From Entophlyctis helioformis (Eukaryota > Chytridiomycota > Chytridiomycetes > Chytridiales > Chytriomycetaceae), in contig JAHLKH010000038.1 in the NCBI GenBank assembly GCA_025526915.1, positions 109,917-173,916 on the forward strand: a stretch of DNA of 64,000 bases, given 5' to 3'. The position numbers and the translations under genes were made by a program. This document shows, piece by piece, positions 28,342 to 39,522 of the stretch. Below the pieces are notes generated by a model. The model was given only the letters and a program-made list of their open reading frames with translations, ran no database searches and was not told where the DNA came from. Within the stretch, counting starts at the first letter, position 1. Each line of letters starts with the position of its first letter.

Positions 28342-31300
28342 TTGCTGCTGTTGGAGCGGCAGAGACTGGCTACCCACGCCGTTCATGCCCGTCAACTGCA
28401 GCTGCGACCCAATACCGCCCAAGCCGAGCTGAGCCTGCTGCTGTGCTTGCTGGATCTGCAGGCTGCCCATCTGGCCGAGCTGGCCCATCGGTCCGCCGAG
28501 CTGCGATCCCATTCCGCCCAGGCCAAGCTGCTGCTGGATCTGCGCGCCAATCTGCCCGAGCTGCCCGCCGAGCCCCACCGCGCCGAGTCCAAGCCCGCCC
28601 AGCCCATTCGACGATCCCTGCAGCCCCATCTGCTGCTGCTGCTGCATCTGCTGCATCTGTTGCTGTGACTGTGCGGATGCTGCCGCCTGCTGTTGTTGTT
28701 GCTGCTGTTGCTGCTGCTGATGCTGGTGGATCAGCAACCGCTGCTGCAACTGATACTGGTGCATCTGCTGCAGGTTGGTCTGCAGGAGCTTCTGGAGGTT
28801 GGGGATGTCCGCCGTCTGCCCGTTGGCCATGGCTTCCTGGAGGTTCAGCTGTGTCTGCTGGTGGGCCTGCCGCGTTTTCTCGAGATGCGCTTGGAGCAGC
28901 TGGAGACGCTGCGCAATTTCGGGCGACATCTGCTGTCCAAGCTTGGCAGCCTGCTGCGCGTTCTGCAGCGCCACAAACGCAGCGGCCGTGGATGCGTCTG
29001 CTTGCATCTGCGACCGTTGTTGCTGCTGTTGCTGCTGCTGTTGTTGTTGGGCCGCTACTTGCGGCTGAGTGGATTGCTGCGCTTGCAACTGTTGCTGTTG
29101 CTGTTGCTGCGCCGTCAGCTGCCCTTGCTGGATCTTGGCTGCCTGCAGATGCTGCAGCCTCTGCAGACGCTGCGCAATTGCTGGCGACATGCCAGTGAGC
29201 TGTCCGCCCAGCGCCGGCGAGCCTGGCGACGTGGCGGACCCATCCGCGCCAGCTGCATTCAGTACACATCACGGCAGCCCCAATAAATCGCTTGTCAGTC
29301 CATAAATTGCAGAGCCAGTAGACCAGAGCATGGTTCACCTTGGCCGCCAAGAGACCGCGTTACAATCATCTGCCGTGCAAGAATAGCCTGCAGCTGCTCG
29401 GCAGACAAGGTGCTCTGGCCACTGCCGACGCGTGTCATGGCTAATTCCGCACCGCCGTTGAGTTGTTGCTGCTGTTGCTGCTGTTGCTGCTGTTGCTGGA
29501 GGGCTTGAAGGGCCTGCAGGTTCGCCTGCCCGTTCATCTGCTGCTGAGCCATGCCCATTGTCGCTGCTGCCTGCGGACCAAGCGGACTGCCGGCCGGCAC
29601 GCCAGCGCGAGGCGATTCGGGCACGCCGCCAGCCCCAGGCGGCCGCAACAGCCCACGCCCTTGCATCGGCATCCCGCCCATCCCTCCGGCGACACCCATA
29701 CCAGCACCAACACCGCCAGCCGGTCCCGGACTCGGGCCACCACCCATGCCCATTCCCATGCCCATACCCATACCCATACCCATGCCCATGCCCATGCCCA
29801 TGCCGCCGCCAAACCCAGGCCGGCCATTCGCAAACAGCACGCCGGACCGCGCCTGAGCGTTCAGAACCGCCTGGCGATGCTGCTCCTGCAACTGGCGGTC
29901 GCGCCGATCCTTGAGGGACGCGAGATCCGTCGGCGAGAGCGGCGGCTGGCCCAGCACGACGCCGGCCTGCAGCTGTGCCTGCGCGTGCGTCTCGTGCGCA
30001 ACAAGATGCACCTGGTCGCGGTTGGGTTTCGACAGCGGCGTGCGCGTCGCCTCACGCCGCTTGGCGCACTTTTTGATAAACTCAAACGTGTTGAGGAGCT
30101 TGAGCGCCTTCATCTTGGAGTCGTTCATCGTGGCTTTGCTGGTGCGCGTCGGCGGCGCGAAGAGGTAGTCGCCGCGTGACGTGGGCCGGTGGCCGCCGCT
30201 TGTTCCGGACCCTGAGCCTGAGCCTGAGCCCGATTGGCACAGCGCCAGGTAGCGGTCGTAGCACTCCCATTCGGAGCGGCCCTGCGCCATGCCGAGCCGC
30301 ATGCCGTTGAGCGAGGCCGCCAGGATCGTCCAGTTGTGGTTGTAGTACTTGGACAGGTTCCAGAGCGCATCGTCTTCGTCGGAGCTCCATGCCGGCGTGG
30401 TTTTGGGCATAGCGGGCCGTGGCGCATGCGGCTCGCGGATACCGGCTTTGGATGCAGGCTGGCCACTCTCGGCAGCATCAGGCGTCTCAGCGGGGCCGTC
30501 AAACAGAATGGGTACCGCCAGAACGGGATCGTAGCGTGTCGCCATGGGCAGCCACTTGACCGGATCTTCGGGCGGCACAGTGTCGCGCACACGGCCACAC
30601 TCGTCCCACAGAGTCTCTTCCTTGGCAACGATGCGATGCCAGTTGTACCGCGAGATGGGGATGACGCTGTCAATGTTGGGCACGACGGGCTTCTCGTCAA
30701 ACACGGGCGGCTGGTACGTCGGCAGCTGCGGCAGCGCATGATCCGCCGACTCGTCGTCCATGACAAAATACACGCTGGACTCGAGCAGCACGGAGATGGG
30801 CTTGGCAGGCAGTCGCGGCTGCGAGGACGACTGCTGAGAAACGGTCCGTGTGAGACTGGGCTGCGGCGCCATGGCCGGCGGGGGAGGCAAGATGGCCGAT
30901 GTGGCAATGCTCGGCTGGTTCGCAAGAGGTCGCGATGTCTTGAGAGCCATGTCTGCCAGCGAAGGACTCGCGCTTGTTGCAACTACTGTCTGACCCTCGT
31001 CAGCGCCGGTCTCGGCCGAGCCAGCAGCCTTTGCGTCCTCAATCGTCTCCGTGGTCGGTGCAGCAGTTACACCATCGGCGCCTTCTTCCGCGAATGCGTC
31101 CATGTGCACCATCTCTGACAAAACATCGGCCTCGGCGTGTGGCTTTGCTGCCATATCGACTGGCTTCTCGACTGCCTCGGCCGGCGACGCTTCCACCTTG
31201 ACGTCCTCCTGTAGAGCCAGAGCGTCCAGACCAGTGGTTTCCTCAACCTCCATCGACATGGACACATCGACGGCCAACGCATCTTGCAAGAACCGGATGT

Positions 31301-33555
31301 CTTGGCGCTGGTTCCACAGCATCGTACAACCCCGAGTCAGCCTTATTTGACATGACACACAATGCAAACGAATGAATGCATCGCAGGGCTCGGACATACC
31401 TTGACGCAAACAGCAGTCTTGTCATCGGCTTGGTGCCATTCAAGAACCCACTGGGCGACTGTAAACGCCATGGCACGCTTCCACTTGCGCTCCTGTCGAA
31501 AGTCCGTGTACATCCATTTCTATCAAACGCACACGCGTCAGTGCCAGACAGTCTCTTGTACAGTACACCAGCCAAGTGCATACCATCTCGTCAAGCAGAT
31601 AGTCGCGGTGCGTGCGCGGCTGCGAGGGTGGCCGGTGCGGCTTCATCTGTCTAAAACTCCACATATTTTCCGCCTTGAGCGCATCAATCCGCTGCATGAT
31701 ACGCATCTGTCGGATCTCCTCGCGCACAAGCTGCCAGTCCTTGGTCATGACAATTTTGGGTGCCGTGCTGAGCACAGACGTCAGTGGCCGTGCCTGGGTC
31801 TTGTAGCGCCAGGCCTGCAACTGGTAGCCTCTGTGCTGCGAGTGCTGTTCAAGGCGGGGTTTGGTGCGCAGCAGAGAGCTTGATGACGTTGTCGGGATCT
31901 TGCCGACAAGTTTGATGGGCTCTGTGCGGCTTATGTGGAATTCGTGCGATTCGTCATCGAGCGTGTCGTTGTCCGTGTCCTAGAGTGGGCAGCCAAACGC
32001 GCGCGTCAGTCAACGTGCGATGGTTGCATGCGTGTCTGGCATGTCGTGTGAGGGCTTCAAGGGACGCTCGACAACAAAGGCGAGCAAGCGTACCTGTGCA
32101 TCCGCGGTATCAATGTCCGAGGGCCGTGAAGCCAGTCGCGGAATCGCCGACAGACGAGGCCGCTTGGCAGGCGGCAGCTCGTCGACCGAGTCCAAGTGGT
32201 CAACGCCTCGTGCAGCCAGTGCCAAAATCGCAGACCCAGCCAGCGGGTTGGAGTTTGGAGCCAAGGGCCGCATGCCCTTTCTGGGGACATAGGGTGCTGG
32301 CGGTGGTCGTTTGGGCGGCACCACAGGTGGGGCGACCTCGGCCGACAGAGGCACGGTGTCTGTGTCTGTTTGCGGAGCAGCATCCGAGTCCTGCCCAGAC
32401 GGCTGCTCGGTGTCGGTCTCGGCGACTTGCCCAGATCCGACTCCAGATGGTGCAGACCCAGACTTTGCTGCTTTGATGGTTTTGCTGCTCGGATGGCGGC
32501 CAGATGCATCCGCTGCCGGCCCAATGGCAAGCTCGTCGTTCTCATCGCCGAATGCAAACGCGATGTCAACATCTCGGGCAGCGTCCTTGGCCGGGCTGTT
32601 TCGAGCCACGGCTGCCAATCCCGGTGCCGTCGACGCGTCAGCCTGGCTGGTCTCGTCCTTGTTCTTGGAGTCAAGCGTATCCGCGTCCGCGTCCACGTCC
32701 ACATTGGCATCCATCACAGCATCGCTACTGCCATCGGCTGCAGCGACATGCTCGTGACTCGCGTCTGTGTCGTGCTCCTGGTCCTCTACAGTCTCCGCAA
32801 GCGGATAGTCATGAACTCTGGCCATGCACAGCCAAGTCAGTCCACAGACCGCCAAGGGCACTCTGCATCCACAGACGCATACCGTTCGATCGGATGCTGG
32901 TCGCGAAACTGTATCCATCCAGGGCTGTTTGCTCTTGCGTCGGCGTCGTCGTCGTTGGTGTCTGGAGACTGCTGCATGGTGGACGACAGGTGGCTGCTGA
33001 TGTCTGCAATGTTGTCGATTGTGGCCGACTCGTGGTGGTAGAGTGCCTTGAGCAGATGGTCGTGGTGGTTGCGAAGAGTTCTGTCGGATCGGCACGGGCC
33101 GAGAGCCAGCAGGGCAGCGCGGCAGCAGGTCAGCGAGCCAGCGTGTCAGCGGGCCAGCGGGGCATGCGCATTAGCAACAGCAGCACGGACACGTCCAGCA
33201 GAACACGCACCTCAGCCGTTCAAGGCGCTGGTCGATTGCTTCCTTTCGAAGGCCCGCGAGGCGGTCCTGTGCAGTGGGTCGACGGCGGCAGGCCAGCAGG
33301 CCAGCAGCAAGCAGGTCAGCATATGTGCGTCTGTATGTGTGTGTGTGTACAAGCACCAAAGGCCGCACAGGCAGGCTGCCCGAGAGCGTATCTGCCCGAT
33401 TGGGTGTCCAGGCTGGCTGAGCGTCCGTCTGGCTGGCTGGCCGAGCAGCCGGCTAGCAACAGGCACGGACGTGCTAGCACGGCACAGCGCACGGCACAGC
33501 GCACGGCACAGCGCACACCAGCGACGCACACCAGCGACGCACACACCTCTGGCAT
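26551..33555 (-). CDS. EAF1: Eaf1/Vid21-like NuA4 histone acetyltransferase scaffold (HSA and SANT domains)
   Basis: Platform subunit of the NuA4 complex (fungal Eaf1; animal EP400 in part). About 2,050 residues. A proposed 9-nt first exon (33547-33555, MPE) leads to exons ending in LERLR and continuing TLRNHHDHLLKALYHHES (about 33070-32885). An acidic exon with a KRPRL patch follows (about 32818-32094). The HSA domain spans about 31820-31405: RTHRDYLLDEM, then KWMYTDFRQERKWKRAMAF. The SANT/Myb domain is at about 30400-30240: WSSDEDDALWNLSKYYNHNW. The C-terminal third (29250-26551) is first very Gln-rich, then acidic/Ala/Ser with GRGRPS-type AT-hook-like motifs, ending RRGGRRR. A Gly-Met repeat (about 29730-29815) precedes the Q-rich part. 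The start is inferred from splice phase only; the HSA-SANT identity is secure. Confidence 0.88.
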
Positions 33556-33693
33556 GTCGATGCCCCGCAAGCGCAGGCAAGCGGGCGAGGAGTGCGTGGC
33601 GAGGCTCTGGCTCTGGCACCGGTTCAGGCTCTTGCGAAGAACAGAGCAGACGGGCAGACGGGCCGCAGGCTGCTGCTGCTGCTGCTGTTGCTT

Positions 33694-33724
<31 letters not shown>

Positions 33725-33859
33725 CGGCCAAGGCGGTACGAGCGACCTTGTCTGCGTCTGCTTGAACGTCTGAGCGACCACGAGCGTCTGCTTGAACGTC
33801 TGCAGGCGGCTGCTTGAACGCGTGTGATCACGGCAGGCCAACCCAACTTGCCCGAACGA
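33556..33859. other. Divergent promoter region between EAF1 and lysyl-tRNA synthetase
   Basis: Contains a CTG/TTG trinucleotide run at about 33671-33724 and a duplicated CGAGCGTCTGCTTGAACGTC-like unit (about 33750-33815). On the minus strand the trinucleotide run would encode poly-Gln in the frame of the proposed EAF1 start, but no upstream ATG is available there. Confidence 0.45.
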
Positions 33860-36011
33860 ATGCCGCCACGAGCCCTGCACGCTCGCCGTCTGCCTTGGGC
33901 CCCGTGCTCGCGCTGGCTGGCCACGGCTGCAACGCCTGTGGCAACGCCCGCGGCGCCTGCAGCACCACCACCTGCCGCACTGCCTGCAGCACCGCCTGCA
34001 ATCCCTGCCGTGGACGTGCGTCTCGGTGCGCCGACCGAGCACGAGTACCTGGCCTTCCGCACGTCCCGGCTGTCGCTGCTGCCTGCCACAACCACACCTT
34101 CGACAACCACACCTTCGACAACTACAGGCCGCATGTACCCGCTGCTGCCCGACGCAGACAGCGTCGTGTCGCTGTCCGACTTCAGAGCCCGATTCGCCCA
34201 CCGCTGCGAGGCCACGCAGTGGCTCGACGACGAGCAGGCGTCCGTCACGGGCAGAGTCACCGTGCGCCGCGACTCGGGCAAGCACCTCGTCTTTCTGGGC
34301 ATCGAGCGCAACGGCCACAGCCTGCAGGTGCTCATCAACCGCAAGTTCTGGTCCGCTGCCGCCGACTTTGCGACCTTTGTCGATGCCCTTGGTGTCGGCG
34401 ACGTGATCCGTGAGTTGCTGCTCGTCGCCGTCCGTCTGCCGATCTGACGGTCTGCATGTGCACACAGGTCGTCTTCTTACATGCCTTTCGTGCTGCCAGA
34501 TGTGCGCGGTGTGCCTGGCCGGACAAGGACGGGCGAGCTGAGCATCCGCGCGCAGTCCATTGACATCCTCGCCCCGTGTCTGCACAGATTCCCCAAGAAA
34601 AACTCCATCACAAACGACGTGCGTATTGCCAGTCTGTTCATGCCACACACCCTTGCCGCCGTCACTTACCCGCATGGCAGAATCTGCGGTTCAGACAGCG
34701 GTATCTGGACATGCTGGCCAACGACAAGACCATTGCAACATTCATGACGCGATCCAAGGTGCGTGCCCGTGCACTCGTGCATACCCAGGCTTCTGCTCTT
34801 CACGCTGACTTGGCTGCCGCTCAATGGCAGATCATCCGAGAAATCCGATCGTTTCTGGATAACCGTGGATTTGTGGAGGTGGAGACTCCCATCCTGTCGC
34901 CCATGGCTGGTGGCGCCAATGCACGGCCGTTTAGGACACGCATGGAGGCGTTGGACATGGACTTGGAGCTGCGCATTGCTCCCGAGCTGTATCTCAAACA
35001 GCTCGTCATTGGCGGCATGGAGAAAGTGTACGAGATGGGCAAGCAGTTCCGCAACGAAGGTGTGTCTGTGTACAACGCTCGCACCACCAGCATGCGCGAC
35101 GCTGACCGTAGCGATGGCATTAGGAATCGACGTGACACACAACCCCGAGTTCACCACATGCGAGTTTTACGAGGCATACACGACCCTGCCGCGTGTCATG
35201 AGCCTCACCCAAGAGATGCTGCAGTCGATTGTTGTTTCTGCTGCTGGCTCTTCCACCGTGCCCTGGGTCTCTCCGTCGGGCGAAACCCATACCATTGACT
35301 TTTCAAAGCCCTTTGAATGCATAGATATCACGACAGCACTTGAGGCAGCCATCGGCCAGCCGCTGCCGGACCTCAATGACAATGGTGGGCAGACTGTTGC
35401 GTTCGTCGATCCATGCATGCGCCGTATGGCTGACTGTCCCATCTGCCTGCCATCAGCATCCATCCCGGCACTGCTGCAAATCTGCAGCGAGAAACACATA
35501 CACGTCAGGCGTCCGCACTCTCTCGCGCGCATCATCGACCACTTGGTGTCTGAGCTCATCGAGCCGCAGTGCATCCAACCCACGTTTCTCATGGGACAGC
35601 CGCTCTCCATGTCGCCACTCGCCAAAGAGGGCAACCGTCCCGTACGTCATCCGTCTCCTCCCCACGCCATGCATTGACCTGCCCGTCTAACAGCGTGTTG
35701 CTGGGCACACTCAGGGCATCACGGACCGCTTCGAGCTCTTCATCGGCACCAAAGAGTACGCAAACGCGTATGTGGAGCTCAACGATCCCTTTGAGCAGCG
35801 GCGACGCTTCAGCCTGCAAAAGGCGGACAAGGACCTGGGCGATGACGAGGCACAGTCCATGGACGACGCGTTCTGTGTTGCGCTGGAACACGGGCTGCCG
35901 CCCACGGTTGGGTGGGGGCTTGGCGTCGATCGGCTGTGCATGCTGGTGACGGGATCGCCACGCATCCGCGACGTTATCCCATTCCCTGTCCTCAAGCCTG
36001 AGGAGCAATAA
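33860..36011 (+). CDS. KARS: Class II lysyl-tRNA synthetase, probably mitochondrial
   Basis: Charges tRNA-Lys with lysine. Exons 33860-34409, 34500-34618, 34681-34758, 34831-35059, 35124-35641 and 35715-36011 give 596 residues. The N-terminus [20 protein letters not shown] is Arg-rich and followed by an Ala/Pro linker, like a mitochondrial presequence. The OB-fold anticodon-binding domain follows ([34 protein letters not shown]). Class II motif 1 region [10 protein letters not shown] and [20 protein letters not shown]; motif 2 [20 protein letters not shown], formed across an intron; motif 3 [15 protein letters not shown]. All three are intact. The exact join ...[12 protein letters not shown] uses a GCATTAG acceptor. 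Whether one gene also supplies the cytosol through a downstream start cannot be told. The stop codon overlaps AATAAA. Confidence 0.94.
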
Positions 36012-36012
36012 A
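36007..36012 (+). terminator. Polyadenylation signal overlapping the KARS stop codon
   Basis: AATAAA at 36007-36012 includes the TAA stop (36009-36011). The 3' UTR must be very short or overlap the convergent SYG1 gene, whose stop begins at 36062 on the other strand. Confidence 0.55.
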
Positions 36013-36059
36013 GGTGCACACAGAGCGGACGGGGGTTTCATTAAGTGTGTGTGTGTGTG

Positions 36060-39000
36060 TCAAGGAGGCGTCCGGCGGGGAGATCGGGTGGTTGGCGATG
36101 TGTGGCTCAGACTCGTCATGTTAACCTGCATGTTGATGCGGAATGGCAGCGGCAGCTCCTTGACGGCTCTGAACTTGCCAACATTGGTCGAGTGCTCGTT
36201 CTCCATGCGGATGATCGCCCATACAAAGCGTCTGTGATGCGCCAAACACGCGTCAGTCGAGGCATGTCCTGCAACCCGCGTGCAGCTGGCGGCTCTCACC
36301 TAAAGATCTCGAGCATGGCGACAATGTACACCACGAAGCGAAAGTCGGTGAACACGGCCCAGTAACTCGGCGCGAGCAGGAACACCCAGCCGAACCGCAG
36401 AACGGCATTGAGACCGACGGCGCCAAAGTACAGCCATTTCGGGTACAGGATGTGTGTACGCAGCAACGGGTTGTCGCGGTTCTTGCTGAACAGACCCCAG
36501 TCAAAGAGCACGTCCCACGAGTACGCCATGACCGTTGCAAAAAAGGAAAAAACTGTCAGCATGGCATGTCAGCTGGGCGACACACGTTCACGATGTGTTG
36601 GGAAGAGAAACGCACTGATCCAAAAGGCGTAGACGACGATCGAGTTGGAGTTGCGCGAAGCGGTCGACAGAAAGATGACTGTGAGTGACAGCAAGTACTT
36701 GACCGCGTTGGTCATGTGGGGGTGCAGCGTGCGGTGATCATAGTAACCTGCAATGGAAGCACGTCAGCTGCCAGCATCACAGCGGAATGCCGCTATCAGC
36801 TCTTACGTCGGAAGCACTGTAACAACCGCCATGCGGCGGGTAAGGCTGCTGCAAGTGATGCGCCGAGCGTGCCCTGTGTCGCACACGATCCAACTGCCAA
36901 CCAAGCGGCGAGATCAGCCATGGTCCTGATAAGCAGCCGATCAATGCACACTCGGACACCCACATGGATCGTTGTAGTTGAACACGATGCATGCCACGTT
37001 CTGCAGGGCGACAAACGAGTATGTCTGTACCAAGATCATCGTGTCAGAACCAAATCGTGCATTGATATGCACAGTCGCGCGAGATCCCAACCGCAGCGCG
37101 CGTACCATGGATATCATCAGATCACAAGAAAGAAGTCCCTAAACTAAACAGTGCCAGCCCGTGCCCATTCAGGTCAGCCGTCTCATCATCGGCCATGCGA
37201 AACAGCAATTCTGCGAACCTGCACTTCAAAGCAGCCTGAAAACACAATCCGAGCCTGGCCATCACAGCCGTTAGTGCACGCAGGGCAGGACAACCAAAGG
37301 TCGCTTGAACAAACATACAACTGATCGCCAGAACCATCGTCGAGACGATGGCGGCATGACAGGTGTGGCACCACCAACAACAATAAAATGAGCCCCAACA
37401 GTATCTATAGAACACCGCGTGTCAGCACACGCCAGCGACATGCTCGCCATCCAAGCCAACTCACGGGAGGGTAAAACAGCGTGTCCATCATCGGCAGCGG
37501 GTTGTCAATCACCGCAAAATACATGGAATACCCAAACAGCAGCAGCAGCATGGCCGCCATCTCCATGAACGAGCTCGACTGCATGTACTCGCGCGGATCA
37601 AGCTCGAACACGAGCACCCAGTTGATATGGAACCGGTCCCAGATCTGCAAGCAGAGCGCAAAGAGGTACATCATGACTATGGGAATGCTCAAGCCGCCAA
37701 AGAGCTGGATGATAAAGTACTCGCGCGGCGTGGACGAGCTGGAGGCCAGAAGCTTGCGGACGACAAAAACGATAGGCGGGATGGCGAGGCCGCTGAGAAA
37801 GCCCGACCGCCAGTTGGCGAGGACGCGCCGTTTGCTCTGTTGGATGGGGGGATGAATGAGCCATGGATAGGTGTCTCGCACGGACTGTCTGCGTGCACTC
37901 ACAATCTCTGCGACGTCTGGCACGCGTAAAACCTTTCGAGCCGCGCGTCTGTGGTGCATGCCATGTACGTGTTAGTGACGGCCGTATCAGCCTCTTTCCA
38001 GGCAATGCACTCGCCTGTCCTTGTTTTCGTCGATAAAGTCAGCGTAGAGATGCTCGGTGGTCTGCAGCTGCGTCTCGACTAACATGGACTGGACAAAGTG
38101 CAATTCCTTGACCTTGTCTCTGAACCGCGAGTTGTGCAGCCCAGTCGCCTTTTCAAATTTCTGGTGTGCGTCATATCAGCCTGTCGTGATCTCAGGGCAT
38201 GTCGCCACGAGCGCAACGAACCTTGAGGATCTTTTGGATGGCCATCTCGTTCAAGATGCGAAAGTTCTTGAGCAGCTGGATATTGCAAATGACTGACGTC
38301 AGTCATTGACATAGACAGTGTTGAAGATCCGCAAAGCGATTCACCCACCTCCAGCATACGATAGAACCTGTGCCGTGGATATGGGACCACGAGTCAGCAC
38401 CACCAACAGCAGCAAGAAACGGCAAGCGGCGGGGGCTAGACTCACTCGAGTAAAGCTTTTTGCAGTCGTTCGCGTGGGTTGGTCGTCATGGCCACGATCG
38501 CAGGAGACAGCTGCTGGACAGCTTCATCACTGTCATCGGACTGCGACTGATCGTCCATGTTCAGCCCGCCAGAAGCGCTCCTAAGATTGTGACGGCTGCC
38601 ATAGACGCCTGTTACAGACGGCGGCACACCACCTCCCCGACCTGAAAACACGTTGGTAATGGACATGATCACAGGCTGGCGTGCTGCACTCGACCACGCC
38701 GTTGTGCCATCCGCGGTCGACGTCCGAGTGTCCATCTGGGCAAGGATCTCGCACTGCTCGCGCAGAGACTCGAGCTTGCTGTTGGCGTCCATCTCGCGGT
38801 CGGTGTAGAAGCGGTTGGCCTTGCGGATCTGCTTGACAAACTCGGCAAAGAAGTCTTCGTCGGCGTCGTAGTCCACATCGACAATCTGCAGATACTCGTC
38901 GCCTGCCAGAGTGCGCATCGTCAGCTTGCGTGCGGACAGATCTGCACAGACGATCGGACTGCACCTTCGTCCAAGCGCACATTCGAGTTGTCTGTATAGG

Positions 39001-39395
39001 CCGAGTCCTCGTTCTCGTCGTCCATGCCGACTGAGCGTGAACTGGCGTCTGTATGGCGTCGGGGCAGAGCAGCCGCCCCACTGCCGCTCCGACTGCCGTT
39101 TGGCAAGTAGCCATGGCTGCCATCCACCGGTTGCTTCAAAGCGAGTCAGTCTGCCGCTGCTGCCATTCAGGCACTGGCATGCATGCATTCAATACTGCCC
39201 AACGCAGCAAGCCCACCGTTGCCCTTGCAACAACAGCCCGCTTGATAAGCTTCTTGAGCTTGCCGTAGTTGATGTAGCGAGTCCGCCACTGTCGAATGCC
39301 CAGAGCTGCATGTCAGCCACTGCGACTGCGGATAGGTGAGTGCCCGCCCTTACCTCTGGGACCGAGTTCTCCAAGATGTACTTGTTGAACTTCAT
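36060..39395 (-). CDS. SYG1: SYG1/XPR1-family phosphate exporter (SPX-EXS)
   Basis: Membrane phosphate exporter regulated by inositol pyrophosphates through its SPX domain. The start [14 protein letters not shown] (39395-39354) is the canonical SPX opening; exon 2 continues [16 protein letters not shown] (about 39290-39240). The SPX domain is split by an acidic/Ser insertion, resuming with [18 protein letters not shown] (about 38870-38800). After a helical linker the multi-membrane region starts near 37850 ([18 protein letters not shown]) and the EXS domain follows: [20 protein letters not shown] (about 37020), [20 protein letters not shown] (about 36690), [20 protein letters not shown] (about 36530), and [20 protein letters not shown] (about 36220-36160). 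The EXS signature residues (DWGL, RMENEH, FR) are intact. About a dozen exons, roughly 850 residues. The C-terminal tail is short and basic. Confidence 0.93.
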
Positions 39396-39522
39396 GGCCG
39401 TTGTTGCCTCGGTTGCTGTTGCTGTTGCAAACCCAGCTGCCAAGTGCGCCGACGAAACCCCCAACAAAACAAACGCACAAAGGTCTCCCAGCTTCAGCAA
39501 CCGACAGATCCACCAAAGACCC
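39396..39522. promoter_or_regulatory. 127-bp divergent promoter between SYG1 and the intronless unknown gene
   Basis: Separates the ATGs at 39395 (minus) and 39523 (plus). Mostly C/A-rich with no clear TATA element. Confidence 0.45.

Noticed and set aside
27549..29198. Long open frame (about 549 codons) on the plus strand
   Set aside because: It is the antisense of the Gln-rich EAF1 exon; its Ala/Ser/Arg composition is a by-product of CTG/CAG repeats.
33671..33724. Poly-Gln coding N-terminus of EAF1
   Set aside because: The minus-strand frame is open but no ATG lies upstream in it, and the run sits in the promoter of two genes.
39340..39522. N-terminal extension of the intronless unknown gene
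   Set aside because: It overlaps SYG1 exon 1 on the other strand and starts from a position that is only the antisense of the SPX opening.
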